Shown here in pieces: positions 16,682-24,091 of a stretch of DNA of 55,838 bases. The stretch's first letter is position 1, and every line of letters starts with the position of its first letter. Source of the stretch: an uncultured Mailhella sp. (GTDB lineage Bacteria; Desulfobacterota; Desulfovibrionia; Desulfovibrionales; Desulfovibrionaceae); contig CALUTB010000004.1 of assembly GCA_944323575.1 (NCBI GenBank), positions 1 through 55,838 on the forward strand, given 5' to 3'. The notes under the pieces are model-generated. The model did no database searches. It had not been told where the DNA came from and saw nothing but the letters and a program-made list of their open reading frames with translations. Made by a program: the position numbers and the translations under genes.

Positions 16682-18118
16682 TCAGTATCTCTTGAAGGCG
16701 GAAGGTTCGTCTTCTTCGACTTCGACGGTTCCGGCCTTTTGCAGAGCTTCGTCATACAGGAAGGGATCGGCAGGGATGACTTCCCGTTCCACGTCGTGCT
16801 TGATCTGCGGAATGTAGTCGTAAGGAATGCGATAGGCACGATAGATGGAGTTCGTGGGCTTGACTCTGTGGGAGACTTCGGCATCGCCGAAACCGCTGGC
16901 CGTACCGTACCACATGAAGGGAACGATGTATTCCCAGACGGTTTCGAGTTCGGGCGTCACTTCAATGATGCGGCCGTCATTGCTTTCCGTGATGAGCGTA
17001 TTGCCGTTGGGCAGACGCTGGGCGGAGCTCATGGTGCCGCTGAAGAAGCTGTGGGAAATGGAGTGGTTCTTGCCGTAGCCCAGAGCCGTGGCGGAGTATT
17101 CCCACACAAGCTCGCGGGTGACGGGATCGAATTCCAGAACCTGAGAGTAGGGCAGGCCGTTGTTGAAGACAAGAATGTTGCCTTCGCCGGGCAGTCCCTT
17201 GGGTATCATGTGGGCGTGATGGATCATGCCGCCGGCGGGCAGTCCCTTGAAGCCGCCTTCGGGAAGATGCATACCCAGAAGGCGCAGCGGATCGTCCTTA
17301 TCGAACTTGGGACCGACCTGCCAGACCACGGAACCGGTCTTGTGATCGATGATGTAGATGACTTCCTGACCGTCATCGGTAATGATGTTGTCGGGATGGA
17401 AGGCCGCATATTTGACGGGATCCATGTCATACCACTTGTTGGGGCCTACCCAGGAAGCGGTATTCTGGAAGTCGGCAATGCCCTTTTCCTTATACTCCTT
17501 TTCATGGTCCTTGTAGACCCATTCCCAGACGATGTTGCCGGCTTTGTCCACAATGTAGAGCGAGGCGGTTTCCTTGCCGTCGATGGTCTTGAAGCCGGCG
17601 ATGAGCGTCTTGCCGTCCTTGACGTATTCCATGCCGGGCACGGGATAGCCTACGGGGTTGCCTTCGCGCTGGAAATCATGATGCGCATTGGCGCTCCAGA
17701 GCATTTTTTCATTCGTCTTGATTTCGGCGGAGGGCTTTCTCTGTTCGTACTTGTCGAAGCGCCAGACTTCCTTGCCGTCCCAGTCGAGTTCCACAACGCC
17801 GAAGCCTTCGGACTTGCGCTCCGTCCACATATCGGGATCGTAGTACACCAGGTTGGCCATGAGGTGGCCGCCGGGGAGTACCTTGGCGGGCTGTCCTTCC
17901 ACGTTCATCCACTTGTGGACGACCTTGCCGTTCATGTCGATGAGCGGAAGGCCGTGGCCGGTGGCACGCAGAGGACCGATGACGGTATAGCCGTTGTAGG
18001 CCTTGTCGGGCTTGTTGATGGTGACGCCTGTGGGAAATACGGAAGGGTAGGCCTGTGCCGAGGCTGCAAAGCTCAGCGTTAAAGCTGCAGTCAGGAAGAC
18101 TTTGCCCAGTGCTTTCAT
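16682..18118 (-). CDS. Divergent arylsulfate sulfotransferase paralogue ASST-2
   Basis: The 478-residue product has a Sec signal (about 1-23, ending AQAYPS) and the type A ASST framework: AHHDFQREGN, GPNKWYDMDPVKYAAFHPDNII and HAHMIPKGLPGEGNILV. Two active-site positions kept in all seven sisters are changed. The DWxHxN motif has become IADFQNTAS (the His356-like residue is Phe) and the NSR motif has become TDDGQEV (the Arg374-like residue is Gly). FDNGG is FNNGL. It may be inactive, work on another substrate, or act as a subunit. The start at 18118 is set by the signal peptide. The tail is acidic and ends AFKRY. Confidence 0.83.
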   Translation of the reverse strand: MKALGKVFLTAALTLSFAASAQAYPSVFPTGVTINKPDKAYNGYTVIGPLRATGHGLPLIDMNGKVVHKWMNVEGQPAKVLPGGHLMANLVYYDPDMWTERKSEGFGVVELDWDGKEVWRFDKYEQRKPSAEIKTNEKMLWSANAHHDFQREGNPVGYPVPGMEYVKDGKTLIAGFKTIDGKETASLYIVDKAGNIVWEWVYKDHEKEYKEKGIADFQNTASWVGPNKWYDMDPVKYAAFHPDNIITDDGQEVIYIIDHKTGSVVWQVGPKFDKDDPLRLLGMHLPEGGFKGLPAGGMIHHAHMIPKGLPGEGNILVFNNGLPYSQVLEFDPVTRELVWEYSATALGYGKNHSISHSFFSGTMSSAQRLPNGNTLITESNDGRIIEVTPELETVWEYIVPFMWYGTASGFGDAEVSHRVKPTNSIYRAYRIPYDYIPQIKHDVEREVIPADPFLYDEALQKAGTVEVEEDEPSAFKRY

Positions 18119-18300
18119 GTACACACTCTCCTCGTTTGAAGTAAATGGAAAACTAACCGAAGCCATATCCTGCAACCTTTTGCGGGATTTCGCGGAAAGC
18201 CGTATGTAAAGTTTATGATGAAAGAACGTACCGCTCCGGTATATTTAGCGAAAATATTATTTTTTGTAAAAGTGAGCTTCCTGTTGGAAGACAAAGGCGT

Positions 18301-18316
18301 TGCATGGAAAGTGAAA
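18301..18316 (-). promoter_or_regulatory. Degenerate sigma-54 promoter-like sequence of ASST-2
   Basis: The minus strand reads TTTCACTTTCCATGCA, which aligns with TGGCACG-N4-TTGCA but has TT where the essential GG should be. The activator-like site is centred about 56 bp upstream instead of 85-88. It may be a promoter in decay or a chance match. Confidence 0.3.
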
Positions 18317-18361
18317 AATTTTTTTTTGATTTTCCAATATGTTGCGAGATGATTTTTTGTT

Positions 18362-18379
18362 TGTGGCCCGGTTTGCACA
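18362..18379. promoter_or_regulatory. 18-bp putative activator site 2
   Basis: TGTGGCCCGGTTTGCACA keeps the outer TGTG and GCACA arms of the motif but not the GCGGA core. It lies upstream of ASST-2 and is the weakest copy. Confidence 0.45.
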
Positions 18380-18518
18380 AAATCCGGCTCCGAATGCTGA
18401 CTGTAAAAATTTTATAAACTATCGAGACGGTCTGAAAATTTAAAGGAGAATGTCCGTAGGAGGTGGTCTTCTTTGGAAGGTCGACGGCGCATAATCGTAA
18501 AGCACATGTTCGAGACAG

Positions 18519-18561
18519 AAAGGGCAGGCCGGACACATTCATGCCCATGCCTGTCCTTTTG
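18519..18561 (-). terminator. Possible terminator of ASST-3
   Basis: AAAGGGCAGGC and GCCTGTCCTTT form an imperfect 11-bp stem just after the ASST-3 stop. On the minus strand one pair is mismatched and the T-run is short. Confidence 0.5.
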
Positions 18562-18581
18562 TAGTTTACGGGAGCAACGTC

Positions 18582-20159
18582 CTAGTAGGCGTGCATGGTG
18601 TTGGCGGATTCTTCCTCAAAATCCTCTTCATCGTCATAGAGCGTTGCTTCCTGGGGTGCACTGCCTCTGCGCACCACGATGCCGGAGCTGCTGCCGGCAG
18701 CGGCAGGGGTATCACCTTTCTTCAGCACGGTGTGCACAGAAGGAAGGACGCCTTCGGCGTTGGGAAGCTGCATATCGCCGTTGGCGGGAGGAACGACGGC
18801 CACTTCGGCGGTACGCACGGCTTCGGGAGCCCATTCATAGGGCAGTCTGTAGGCGCGGTAGACATAGTTTGTGCCGGGGATGTTGCCGGGATAGGGAGAA
18901 ATGTATTCCCATACGATTTCGCCCTCGATGGTTACCTCGATGAAGCGTCCGTTGCTGCCTTCACAGATGAGCGTATTGCCGTTGGGCAGGCGCTGCGCGG
19001 AGCTGATGAAGGGGCTGTAGTCCCAGTAGCCGAACATGGTCCAGGGTTTCTTGTGGCTCTTGATGGAGTACTGCCACACGATTTTCTTGGTGACGGGATT
19101 GAATTCCAGCACACGGGTATAGCCGCGCTGCACCACCATGCGTCCGGTGGGGTCGAGAGCAGTAGGCGTTCCGTAACCGGCCTGGCCGCCGTTGTCGTAC
19201 ACCAGAATGTTGCCTTCACCGGGCAACCCCTTGGGGATCATGTGGGTATTGTGCGGACCCACGATCTGACCGATCTTTGCATCGTCGCCCTTGGCGTAGT
19301 CGGGACCGGCCTTCCATACCACCTTGCCGGACTTCGGTTCGACGATGAGAAGGATGTTGGATTCACGGGAATCGAAAATGATGTTGTCCGGATGGAAGCG
19401 CTTGTCGCCCGCATCATACCACTTGTTGGGACCGAGGAAGGACACGCAGTTCTGATGCCACCAGTCGAATCCCTTTTCCCTGTCGGCATCGCTGAGAGGC
19501 TTCCAGTTCTTCATGGACTGACGGGCTTCCTTGCTGAAACCGAATTCTTCCACATGGTCGGCGGCGCGCCACTTCCAGAGCACCTTGCCCGATTCGTCCA
19601 CTTCAAAGACCACGTCGTCCATCAGCAGATTGTCGTTAATGGCGGGATTGACGTGCCATTCATGACCGAGAATGAGCATGTTGCCGCTCTTGGGCATATC
19701 CACGCCGGGCACATGATAGACGGGAGAATTTCTTCGCTGCATATCATGGTGCTGGGTGGAGATCATCATGGTTTTTTGATCGGCGGGTGCGCTGCCGTCG
19801 TTGGGCACTTCAAGAAAATTGCGGAATTCCCATTCCGTTTTCCCGTTCCAGTCGAGCTGCACCAGCGTGATGCCGTCGTTGATGAGACCTTTCCAGCGCG
19901 GTCCGGTGGTGAGAATGCTGCCGCCGGGCAGGGGCTTGGCCGGAAAACCGTTGACGCCGGAAGCACTCCATTCGTTGACCAGGTTGCCGTTCATGTCGAT
20001 CATGCGGGGAGTGCCGCCCGCAATGAGAGTGAAGCCGTTATAGGCCTTTTCAGGTTTGTAGATGGTGGTTCCGGTAGGATACACCTGAGGCATGGCAAGG
20101 GCAGCGGCAGGAAGCAGGCATGCTCCGACGATGAGCAGATGCTTGAAGAGATTGTTCAG
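18582..20159 (-). CDS. Arylsulfate sulfotransferase paralogue ASST-3, probable CTG start
   Basis: The 525-residue type A ASST has HHDMQRRN, DWWHQNC, DSRESN and HNTHMIPKGLPGEGNILVYDNGG, so all four candidate active-site residues are present. The signal peptide begins with codon 1 and ends about residue 23 (AALAMPQ). No ATG, GTG or TTG lies at a sensible place: AAGGAG stands 5 bp before a CTG at 20157-20159, which aligns with the ATG of the sister genes. The only upstream ATG-type start would add 14 residues before the signal. The tail is acidic and ends NTMHAY. It lies 74 bp downstream of ASST-4 with a terminator between. Confidence 0.85.
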   Translation of the reverse strand: MNNLFKHLLIVGACLLPAAALAMPQVYPTGTTIYKPEKAYNGFTLIAGGTPRMIDMNGNLVNEWSASGVNGFPAKPLPGGSILTTGPRWKGLINDGITLVQLDWNGKTEWEFRNFLEVPNDGSAPADQKTMMISTQHHDMQRRNSPVYHVPGVDMPKSGNMLILGHEWHVNPAINDNLLMDDVVFEVDESGKVLWKWRAADHVEEFGFSKEARQSMKNWKPLSDADREKGFDWWHQNCVSFLGPNKWYDAGDKRFHPDNIIFDSRESNILLIVEPKSGKVVWKAGPDYAKGDDAKIGQIVGPHNTHMIPKGLPGEGNILVYDNGGQAGYGTPTALDPTGRMVVQRGYTRVLEFNPVTKKIVWQYSIKSHKKPWTMFGYWDYSPFISSAQRLPNGNTLICEGSNGRFIEVTIEGEIVWEYISPYPGNIPGTNYVYRAYRLPYEWAPEAVRTAEVAVVPPANGDMQLPNAEGVLPSVHTVLKKGDTPAAAGSSSGIVVRRGSAPQEATLYDDEEDFEEESANTMHAY

Positions 20160-20191
20160 GGAGACTCCTTGAAGGGGGGAGGCTGGGGGAC

Positions 20192-20224
20192 AAAAAAACA
20201 CCCGCAGTCCCTGCGGGTGTTTTT
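20192..20224 (-). terminator. Terminator between ASST-4 and ASST-3
   Basis: AAAAACACCCGCAG (20194-20207) pairs with CTGCGGGTGTTTTT (20211-20224), a 14-bp stem with flanking A and T runs. It would end transcripts after ASST-4, and since only about 30 bp remain before ASST-3, that gene probably depends on readthrough. Confidence 0.85.
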
Positions 20225-20233
20225 ATCAGACAG

Positions 20234-21643
20234 TTACTTCTTCAATGCGCTCTTGTAGAGGAAGGCCTTGTCGAATACTTCATACCACTTGGGAGCGTCG
20301 GGGAACACGACGATCTTGTGGGAGAGATCCTTACCCTTGAGGCCGGGATAGTCGGCGGTGTAGCGGAAGGCTCGATGCACCATGTTGAACGTGGCGTTGA
20401 TGTCTTCGATACCCTGAGGGTCGGGAATGGCTTCGACTTCGCTCATCATGGGTCTGGCTTCACCTTTGCGGACGAAGGGGTTGATGTATTCCCACACGAC
20501 TTCCTTGTCCTTGGTCACTTCAAAGATGTGACCGTTGGCGGTGGAGGTGATGAGGGTGTTGCCGTTGGGCAGGTGCTGGGTGGACCCCTGATAGGCGCTG
20601 TAGAAGGAGTTCAGGTTCTTGGCAGCGTATTCCCATTCGATCTTGTTGGTCTTGATATCGACGATCATGGCGCGGGAACGGTTGGCCTGAGGACGCTGCC
20701 AGCCGTTGTCGAACAGAGCGACCTTGTCGTTGCCGATCCAGGTGGCGTCGTGGTTGCCGAACAAAATCTGGCTGCCGTCGCTGCAGAAGCTGGGCATGGC
20801 GCCTTCACCGTGGCTGGAGGGATTGCCGAAGCGCCAGACTACCTTGCCGCTCTTGTCGTGGTTGACGATGAAGACTTCGCCGAAGTTACGGGAGCTGATG
20901 AGAACCTGATTGGTTTCGGGATTGTAGCGGACGCTGTTGATGTGCATCCAGTCGGAGTCGCCGTAGTAGTTCTTGATGGGCAGGCGATAGTTGATGTCGA
21001 ACTGATCCTTGCCCGTGCCGATGTGATCCCAGGCATGCCAGGACCAGACTTCATTGCCCTGGGGATCGACTTCCACGATGTAGTCGGCCCACAGACCGTC
21101 GTAGTTGGGCTTGTGGCCGGTGTCGGTACCGGGCTTGGGCAGCGTGCCGGGCTTGCGGCCCTTGGCAACGGCTTCGTCATAGGTCTTGTGTTCCCATGCC
21201 ACGATGAGGGTGTTGCCGTTGGGCATACGGTCGAAGGCGTGATGACTCAGCTGCTTGTCGTTGTAAATTTTGTGTTCCCAGACCACGTTGCCGTCCCAGT
21301 CGATCTCCTGGAGACAGCCGGACATGCCGCCGAAGGGAACTTTGTTGTCGTAGCGCAGGCCGCGGAGCAGGTTGCCGTTGGGCAGAAGTTCCGCGTAGAG
21401 ACCGGGGCGACCGGCGGTCTTCCATTCGTGGACGATATTGCCTTCCATGTCCAGCAGGTAGGAGGAGGTACCCATCATGGGGGAAATCAGCGTGTAGCCG
21501 TCCTGGGCTTTAGCCTTGTCGTACACCAGTACTCCAGTAGGGGTGGACATGACTTCCACTGCGCCGGAGGTCTGGGGATGTGCTAGTACACCTGCTCCGA
21601 TGAGCAGGGCTGCGGCCAGGGAGGAGGCAATGAGTCTGTTCAT
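20234..21643 (-). CDS. Arylsulfate sulfotransferase paralogue ASST-4 (type B)
   Basis: The 469-residue product has a signal peptide (about residues 1-28) and the shorter type B architecture without the GPNKWYD insert. LSHHAFDRM, DWMHINS, SSRNFGE and GNHDATWIGNDKVALFDNG carry the four candidate active-site residues. The spacing of 18 residues between the second His and the Arg equals that between His356 and Arg374 in the E. coli enzyme, which supports the mapping. The start at 21643 has AAGGAT upstream and sets the signal peptide correctly. The gene follows ASST-5 by 158 bp with no promoter I can find, so it may be cotranscribed. Confidence 0.88.
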   Translation of the reverse strand: MNRLIASSLAAALLIGAGVLAHPQTSGAVEVMSTPTGVLVYDKAKAQDGYTLISPMMGTSSYLLDMEGNIVHEWKTAGRPGLYAELLPNGNLLRGLRYDNKVPFGGMSGCLQEIDWDGNVVWEHKIYNDKQLSHHAFDRMPNGNTLIVAWEHKTYDEAVAKGRKPGTLPKPGTDTGHKPNYDGLWADYIVEVDPQGNEVWSWHAWDHIGTGKDQFDINYRLPIKNYYGDSDWMHINSVRYNPETNQVLISSRNFGEVFIVNHDKSGKVVWRFGNPSSHGEGAMPSFCSDGSQILFGNHDATWIGNDKVALFDNGWQRPQANRSRAMIVDIKTNKIEWEYAAKNLNSFYSAYQGSTQHLPNGNTLITSTANGHIFEVTKDKEVVWEYINPFVRKGEARPMMSEVEAIPDPQGIEDINATFNMVHRAFRYTADYPGLKGKDLSHKIVVFPDAPKWYEVFDKAFLYKSALKK

Positions 21644-21734
21644 GAGATCATCCTTGTTAAAGGTTACGGGGTTGTTTTTCATGACTGTACTTCAGTCATG
21701 GCATTCACTGGGGAAAGCAGTTTTTTGCACAACG

Positions 21735-21763
21735 GTCCCGGGCTTGAACAGAAAGCCCGGGAC
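21735..21763 (-). repeat. Hairpin after ASST-5 lacking a T-run
   Basis: GTCCCGGGCTT (21735-21745) pairs with AAGCCCGGGAC (21753-21763). The same stem follows ASST-6, where it has a T-run. Here none follows on the minus strand, so readthrough into ASST-4 is plausible. Confidence 0.6.
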
Positions 21764-21801
21764 CCGGTAAAAGGGTTGATGGAAACCGTGTTGGAGGCTT
21801 T

Positions 21802-23226
21802 TTACTTCTTGTCGTTCTTGAGCAGCGCGGGGGCGACAGGGCCGTCGACGCCGGCCTTCAGCAGTTCAAGCCAGTTCGGGGTACCCTCAGGCATGAGGGT
21901 GTGCTTGATGGAGAGGTCCTTGCCCTTGAGCTCGGGGGAGTTGGCAGCGTAACGCCAGGCCTTGTGCACGGAGAACTGCTGTGTGAAGCCTTCGTTGCTG
22001 GCGCTGGAGTAGACCTTGTCGTCCTTGCCCATGGGGTTGATGAATTCCCACACGATTCTGTTTTCGGGAGTCACTTCCACGATGTGGCCGGTGTTGGAGG
22101 AGGTCACCAGATAGTTGCCGTTGTCGAGCTTCTGCAGACCGCCCTGGAAGGCAGTGTAGAAGTTCCAGTCGGAAGAGCCGGACATGGAGGCCTTCCATTC
22201 ACGCAGCAGCTTGCCTTCGCGGTTGATTTCCACGGCGCGGCTGTAGTTGCCGGAAGGACGGTTGTTGCCGTTGTCGAAGATGGTGATGGTGCCTTCCTTG
22301 GTCCACACGCAGGCGTGAGGTCCGAAGAGCTTCTGATCGCCGTCGTCGCAGTAGCCGGCAGGAGCCTTGCCCTGGCCGTAGTTGGCGGGGTTGCCCCAGC
22401 GGAACTTGATGCCGCCGTCCTTGCCGTAGTCGATGAAGTACACTTCGGAGAGCTGACGGGAAGTGAAGCAGATTTCGTTGTTTTCAGGATTGTAGGAGAG
22501 ACCGTTGAAATGCGTCCAGTCAGGACCGGCGTAGCCGCGGTTGATCTTGGCGGTGCAGAACACGTTGATGTCGAGCTGATCGGGATTGGTACCGATGTGA
22601 TCCCACACGTCCCATTCCCACACGGTCTTGCCGGTGCCGCGTTCGATTTCACGAATCACGTCGACCCAGATGCCCTTCACGCGTTCGCCCTTGGCGCCGA
22701 CCTTGATGCCGTTGGGGAACAGCATGCGACCGGGTTTGTCGGGATTCATGCCCTTGGCGATGGCTTCATCGTAGCTGTGATACTTCCAGAAGAGCATCAG
22801 CAGGTTGCCGTTGGGCATGACGTTGAAGGTGTGATGGGCGAGTTCCACACCGGGCTTGACGGTGTTGTATTCCCAGATTTTCTTGCCGGTCCAGTCGAAT
22901 TCTTCAATGATGCCGGCTTGTCCGCCGAAGGGAACAAGTCCGGAAGGCGCCACCGCGTGACGGAGCAGGTTGCCTGTCTTGGGATCGAGCATGGCGAAGA
23001 AGCAGCCGTATTCGCTTTTCCATTCCTGAACGACGTTGCCGGTCATGTCGATGAGATAGGTGGTCTTCGCCTGCTGAGGAGCGATGAGGGTATAGCCCTG
23101 CATAGCCTGCTTTTCGCTGGTGAGAACACCGAGGGGGCCGTTGAATCCCTCATAAGCCTGAGCAGCGGGAATAAAGGCAATGGAACTCAGAAGTACAGCG
23201 GCCATGGTGCCAAGCAGTTTATTCAT
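21802..23226 (-). CDS. Arylsulfate sulfotransferase paralogue ASST-5 (type B)
   Basis: The 474-residue product has a Sec signal (1-24, ending AQAYEG) and type B motifs LAHHTFNVM, DWTHFNG, TSRQLSE and GPHACVWTKEGTITIFDNG. It is the closest sister of ASST-6, with the same length. About thirty residues differ in the first 180, none in roughly 187-340, and about a dozen after that. Transcription probably starts from the sigma-54 promoter at 23560-23575, leaving a leader of over 300 nt. A short hairpin with ACAG and CTGT arms precedes the AGAGGAAA ribosome-binding region. Confidence 0.9.
   Translation of the reverse strand: MNKLLGTMAAVLLSSIAFIPAAQAYEGFNGPLGVLTSEKQAMQGYTLIAPQQAKTTYLIDMTGNVVQEWKSEYGCFFAMLDPKTGNLLRHAVAPSGLVPFGGQAGIIEEFDWTGKKIWEYNTVKPGVELAHHTFNVMPNGNLLMLFWKYHSYDEAIAKGMNPDKPGRMLFPNGIKVGAKGERVKGIWVDVIREIERGTGKTVWEWDVWDHIGTNPDQLDINVFCTAKINRGYAGPDWTHFNGLSYNPENNEICFTSRQLSEVYFIDYGKDGGIKFRWGNPANYGQGKAPAGYCDDGDQKLFGPHACVWTKEGTITIFDNGNNRPSGNYSRAVEINREGKLLREWKASMSGSSDWNFYTAFQGGLQKLDNGNYLVTSSNTGHIVEVTPENRIVWEFINPMGKDDKVYSSASNEGFTQQFSVHKAWRYAANSPELKGKDLSIKHTLMPEGTPNWLELLKAGVDGPVAPALLKNDKK
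22207..22670 (-). repeat. 464-bp block identical to 24497-24960
   Basis: Read base by base, 22207-22670 in ASST-5 and 24497-24960 in ASST-6 are identical, offset 2290. Differences resume at both edges, with several on the 5' side of the genes. The pattern fits a gene conversion tract. Confidence 0.85.
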
Positions 23227-23559
23227 ATTTTTCCTCTATACAGATGAAACTGTACGTTTTGGGAAGTTGATCTTCAATTTGTCTTCCCAGTTGATGAAAT
23301 TAATGAAAACGGATTCCTTTTTTGCTGCCAATCTCTCCTGGATAAGGTTGAAACAGAATATTTTGTAAAAAAATGAAGACAATTGGAAAATAGTATCTTG
23401 CAGTATGCTTGTGAAGCAGGAGCCGTCATTCATTTCCGAACTGTAAGGCAACCAGAGCCTATACCTTATGCTCGCCAAACGGCTTCAGGAAAACAAAGAT
23501 GTTCCTCCTTTCCGAAAAAAAACGAAAAAACGGCATAACATATTGGCGATATTGAAAAA

Positions 23560-23575
23560 TGCAAAAATCATACCA
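23560..23575 (-). promoter_or_regulatory. Sigma-54 promoter of ASST-5
   Basis: The minus strand reads TGGTATGATTTTTGCA, with GG and GC separated by 10 bp. It lies 334 bp upstream of the start codon, with the activator site centred about 88 bp further up. Confidence 0.82.
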
Positions 23576-23598
23576 CCTTTATAATTTGCTTATTCTTT

Positions 23599-23608
23599 CA
23601 ATATATTG
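23599..23608. promoter_or_regulatory. CAATATATTG element upstream of the ASST-5 promoter
   Basis: CAATATATTG is a perfect palindrome inside the shared string ATTCTTTCAATATATTG. The same string is found at 25890 and, with one change, at 28180, each time about 30 bp upstream of the -24 GG and between it and the activator site. It may be a bending or IHF-like site or an operator. Confidence 0.55.
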
Positions 23609-23652
23609 CAGGCCTGTAACGTTTTATTAAAATTGTGAAGAAGCGGACGAAC

Positions 23653-23670
23653 CGTGCGGATATTCGCACA
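23653..23670. promoter_or_regulatory. 18-bp putative activator site 3
   Basis: CGTGCGGATATTCGCACA matches the motif with one arm mismatch. A related GTGAAGAAGCGGACGAA string lies directly beside it, suggesting a second weaker site. Confidence 0.75.
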
Positions 23671-24003
23671 AGAAAGAGAGATAAAAGGGAACAGGAAGAG
23701 ATAAAAGGGACAGGAGAGGAAGTCGGGCCAAAGAGACTGCGAGCATCACGTGTTATTTTTTAATATATAATATATTGAAATTATTTATAAAATATATTAT
23801 ACAACGGCTACGTATTCTGCATCAAAATATGCGATGAAGACTGCATGGGGGATTCGTCATTTGTTTCCGCGTGAAGCAGAGACTTTTACAGAGTATGTTC
23901 CTCAGACAGTCATAGTCTGAGGCATGCAGAGTCAGTACTTTCAGGTCATGCTTGTCCTTATCATATGAGGTATGCGTTGTCTCTTCGGAAGGGTGCGTGT
24001 CCC

Positions 24004-24041
24004 AAAAAAAGTCCCGGGCTTGTGAACGGAAAGCCCGGGAC
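24004..24041 (-). terminator. Terminator of ASST-6
   Basis: GTCCCGGGCTT (24011-24021) pairs with AAGCCCGGGAC (24031-24041). On the minus strand the stem is followed by seven T. It closes the ASST-6 unit. Confidence 0.85.
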
Positions 24042-24091
24042 TCGATGGCGGTTTACAGATGAAAGTTATGCTGCGAATGACGGCATGAGTT

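Larger units (their letters stand above)
18119..18581. other. Intergenic region upstream of ASST-2
   Basis: This 463-bp AT-rich stretch holds a decayed sigma-54-like sequence (18301-18316), a CAATATGTTG element (18335-18344), an 18-bp activator-like site (18362-18379) and the ASST-3 terminator at the right. I see no gene. Confidence 0.55.
23227..24091. other. Long intergenic region upstream of ASST-5
   Basis: From left to right it contains the ASST-5 leader (over 300 nt), the sigma-54 promoter, the CAATATATTG element, activator site 3 and a very AT-rich stretch near 23755-23815 with repeated ATATATTAT runs. The ASST-6 terminator is at 24004-24041. I see no gene. Confidence 0.65.

Noticed and set aside
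21644-21801. Possible sigma-54 promoter for ASST-4
   Set aside because: No GG-N10-GC pair occurs on the minus strand in this gap, and no activator motif is present. Cotranscription from ASST-5 is simpler.
21735-24041. Twin GTCCCGGGCTT hairpins as ends of a mobile element flanking ASST-5/6
   Set aside because: Each lies just after an ASST stop in the same place, so they are duplicated 3' ends with a terminator function. No transposase or target duplication is seen.
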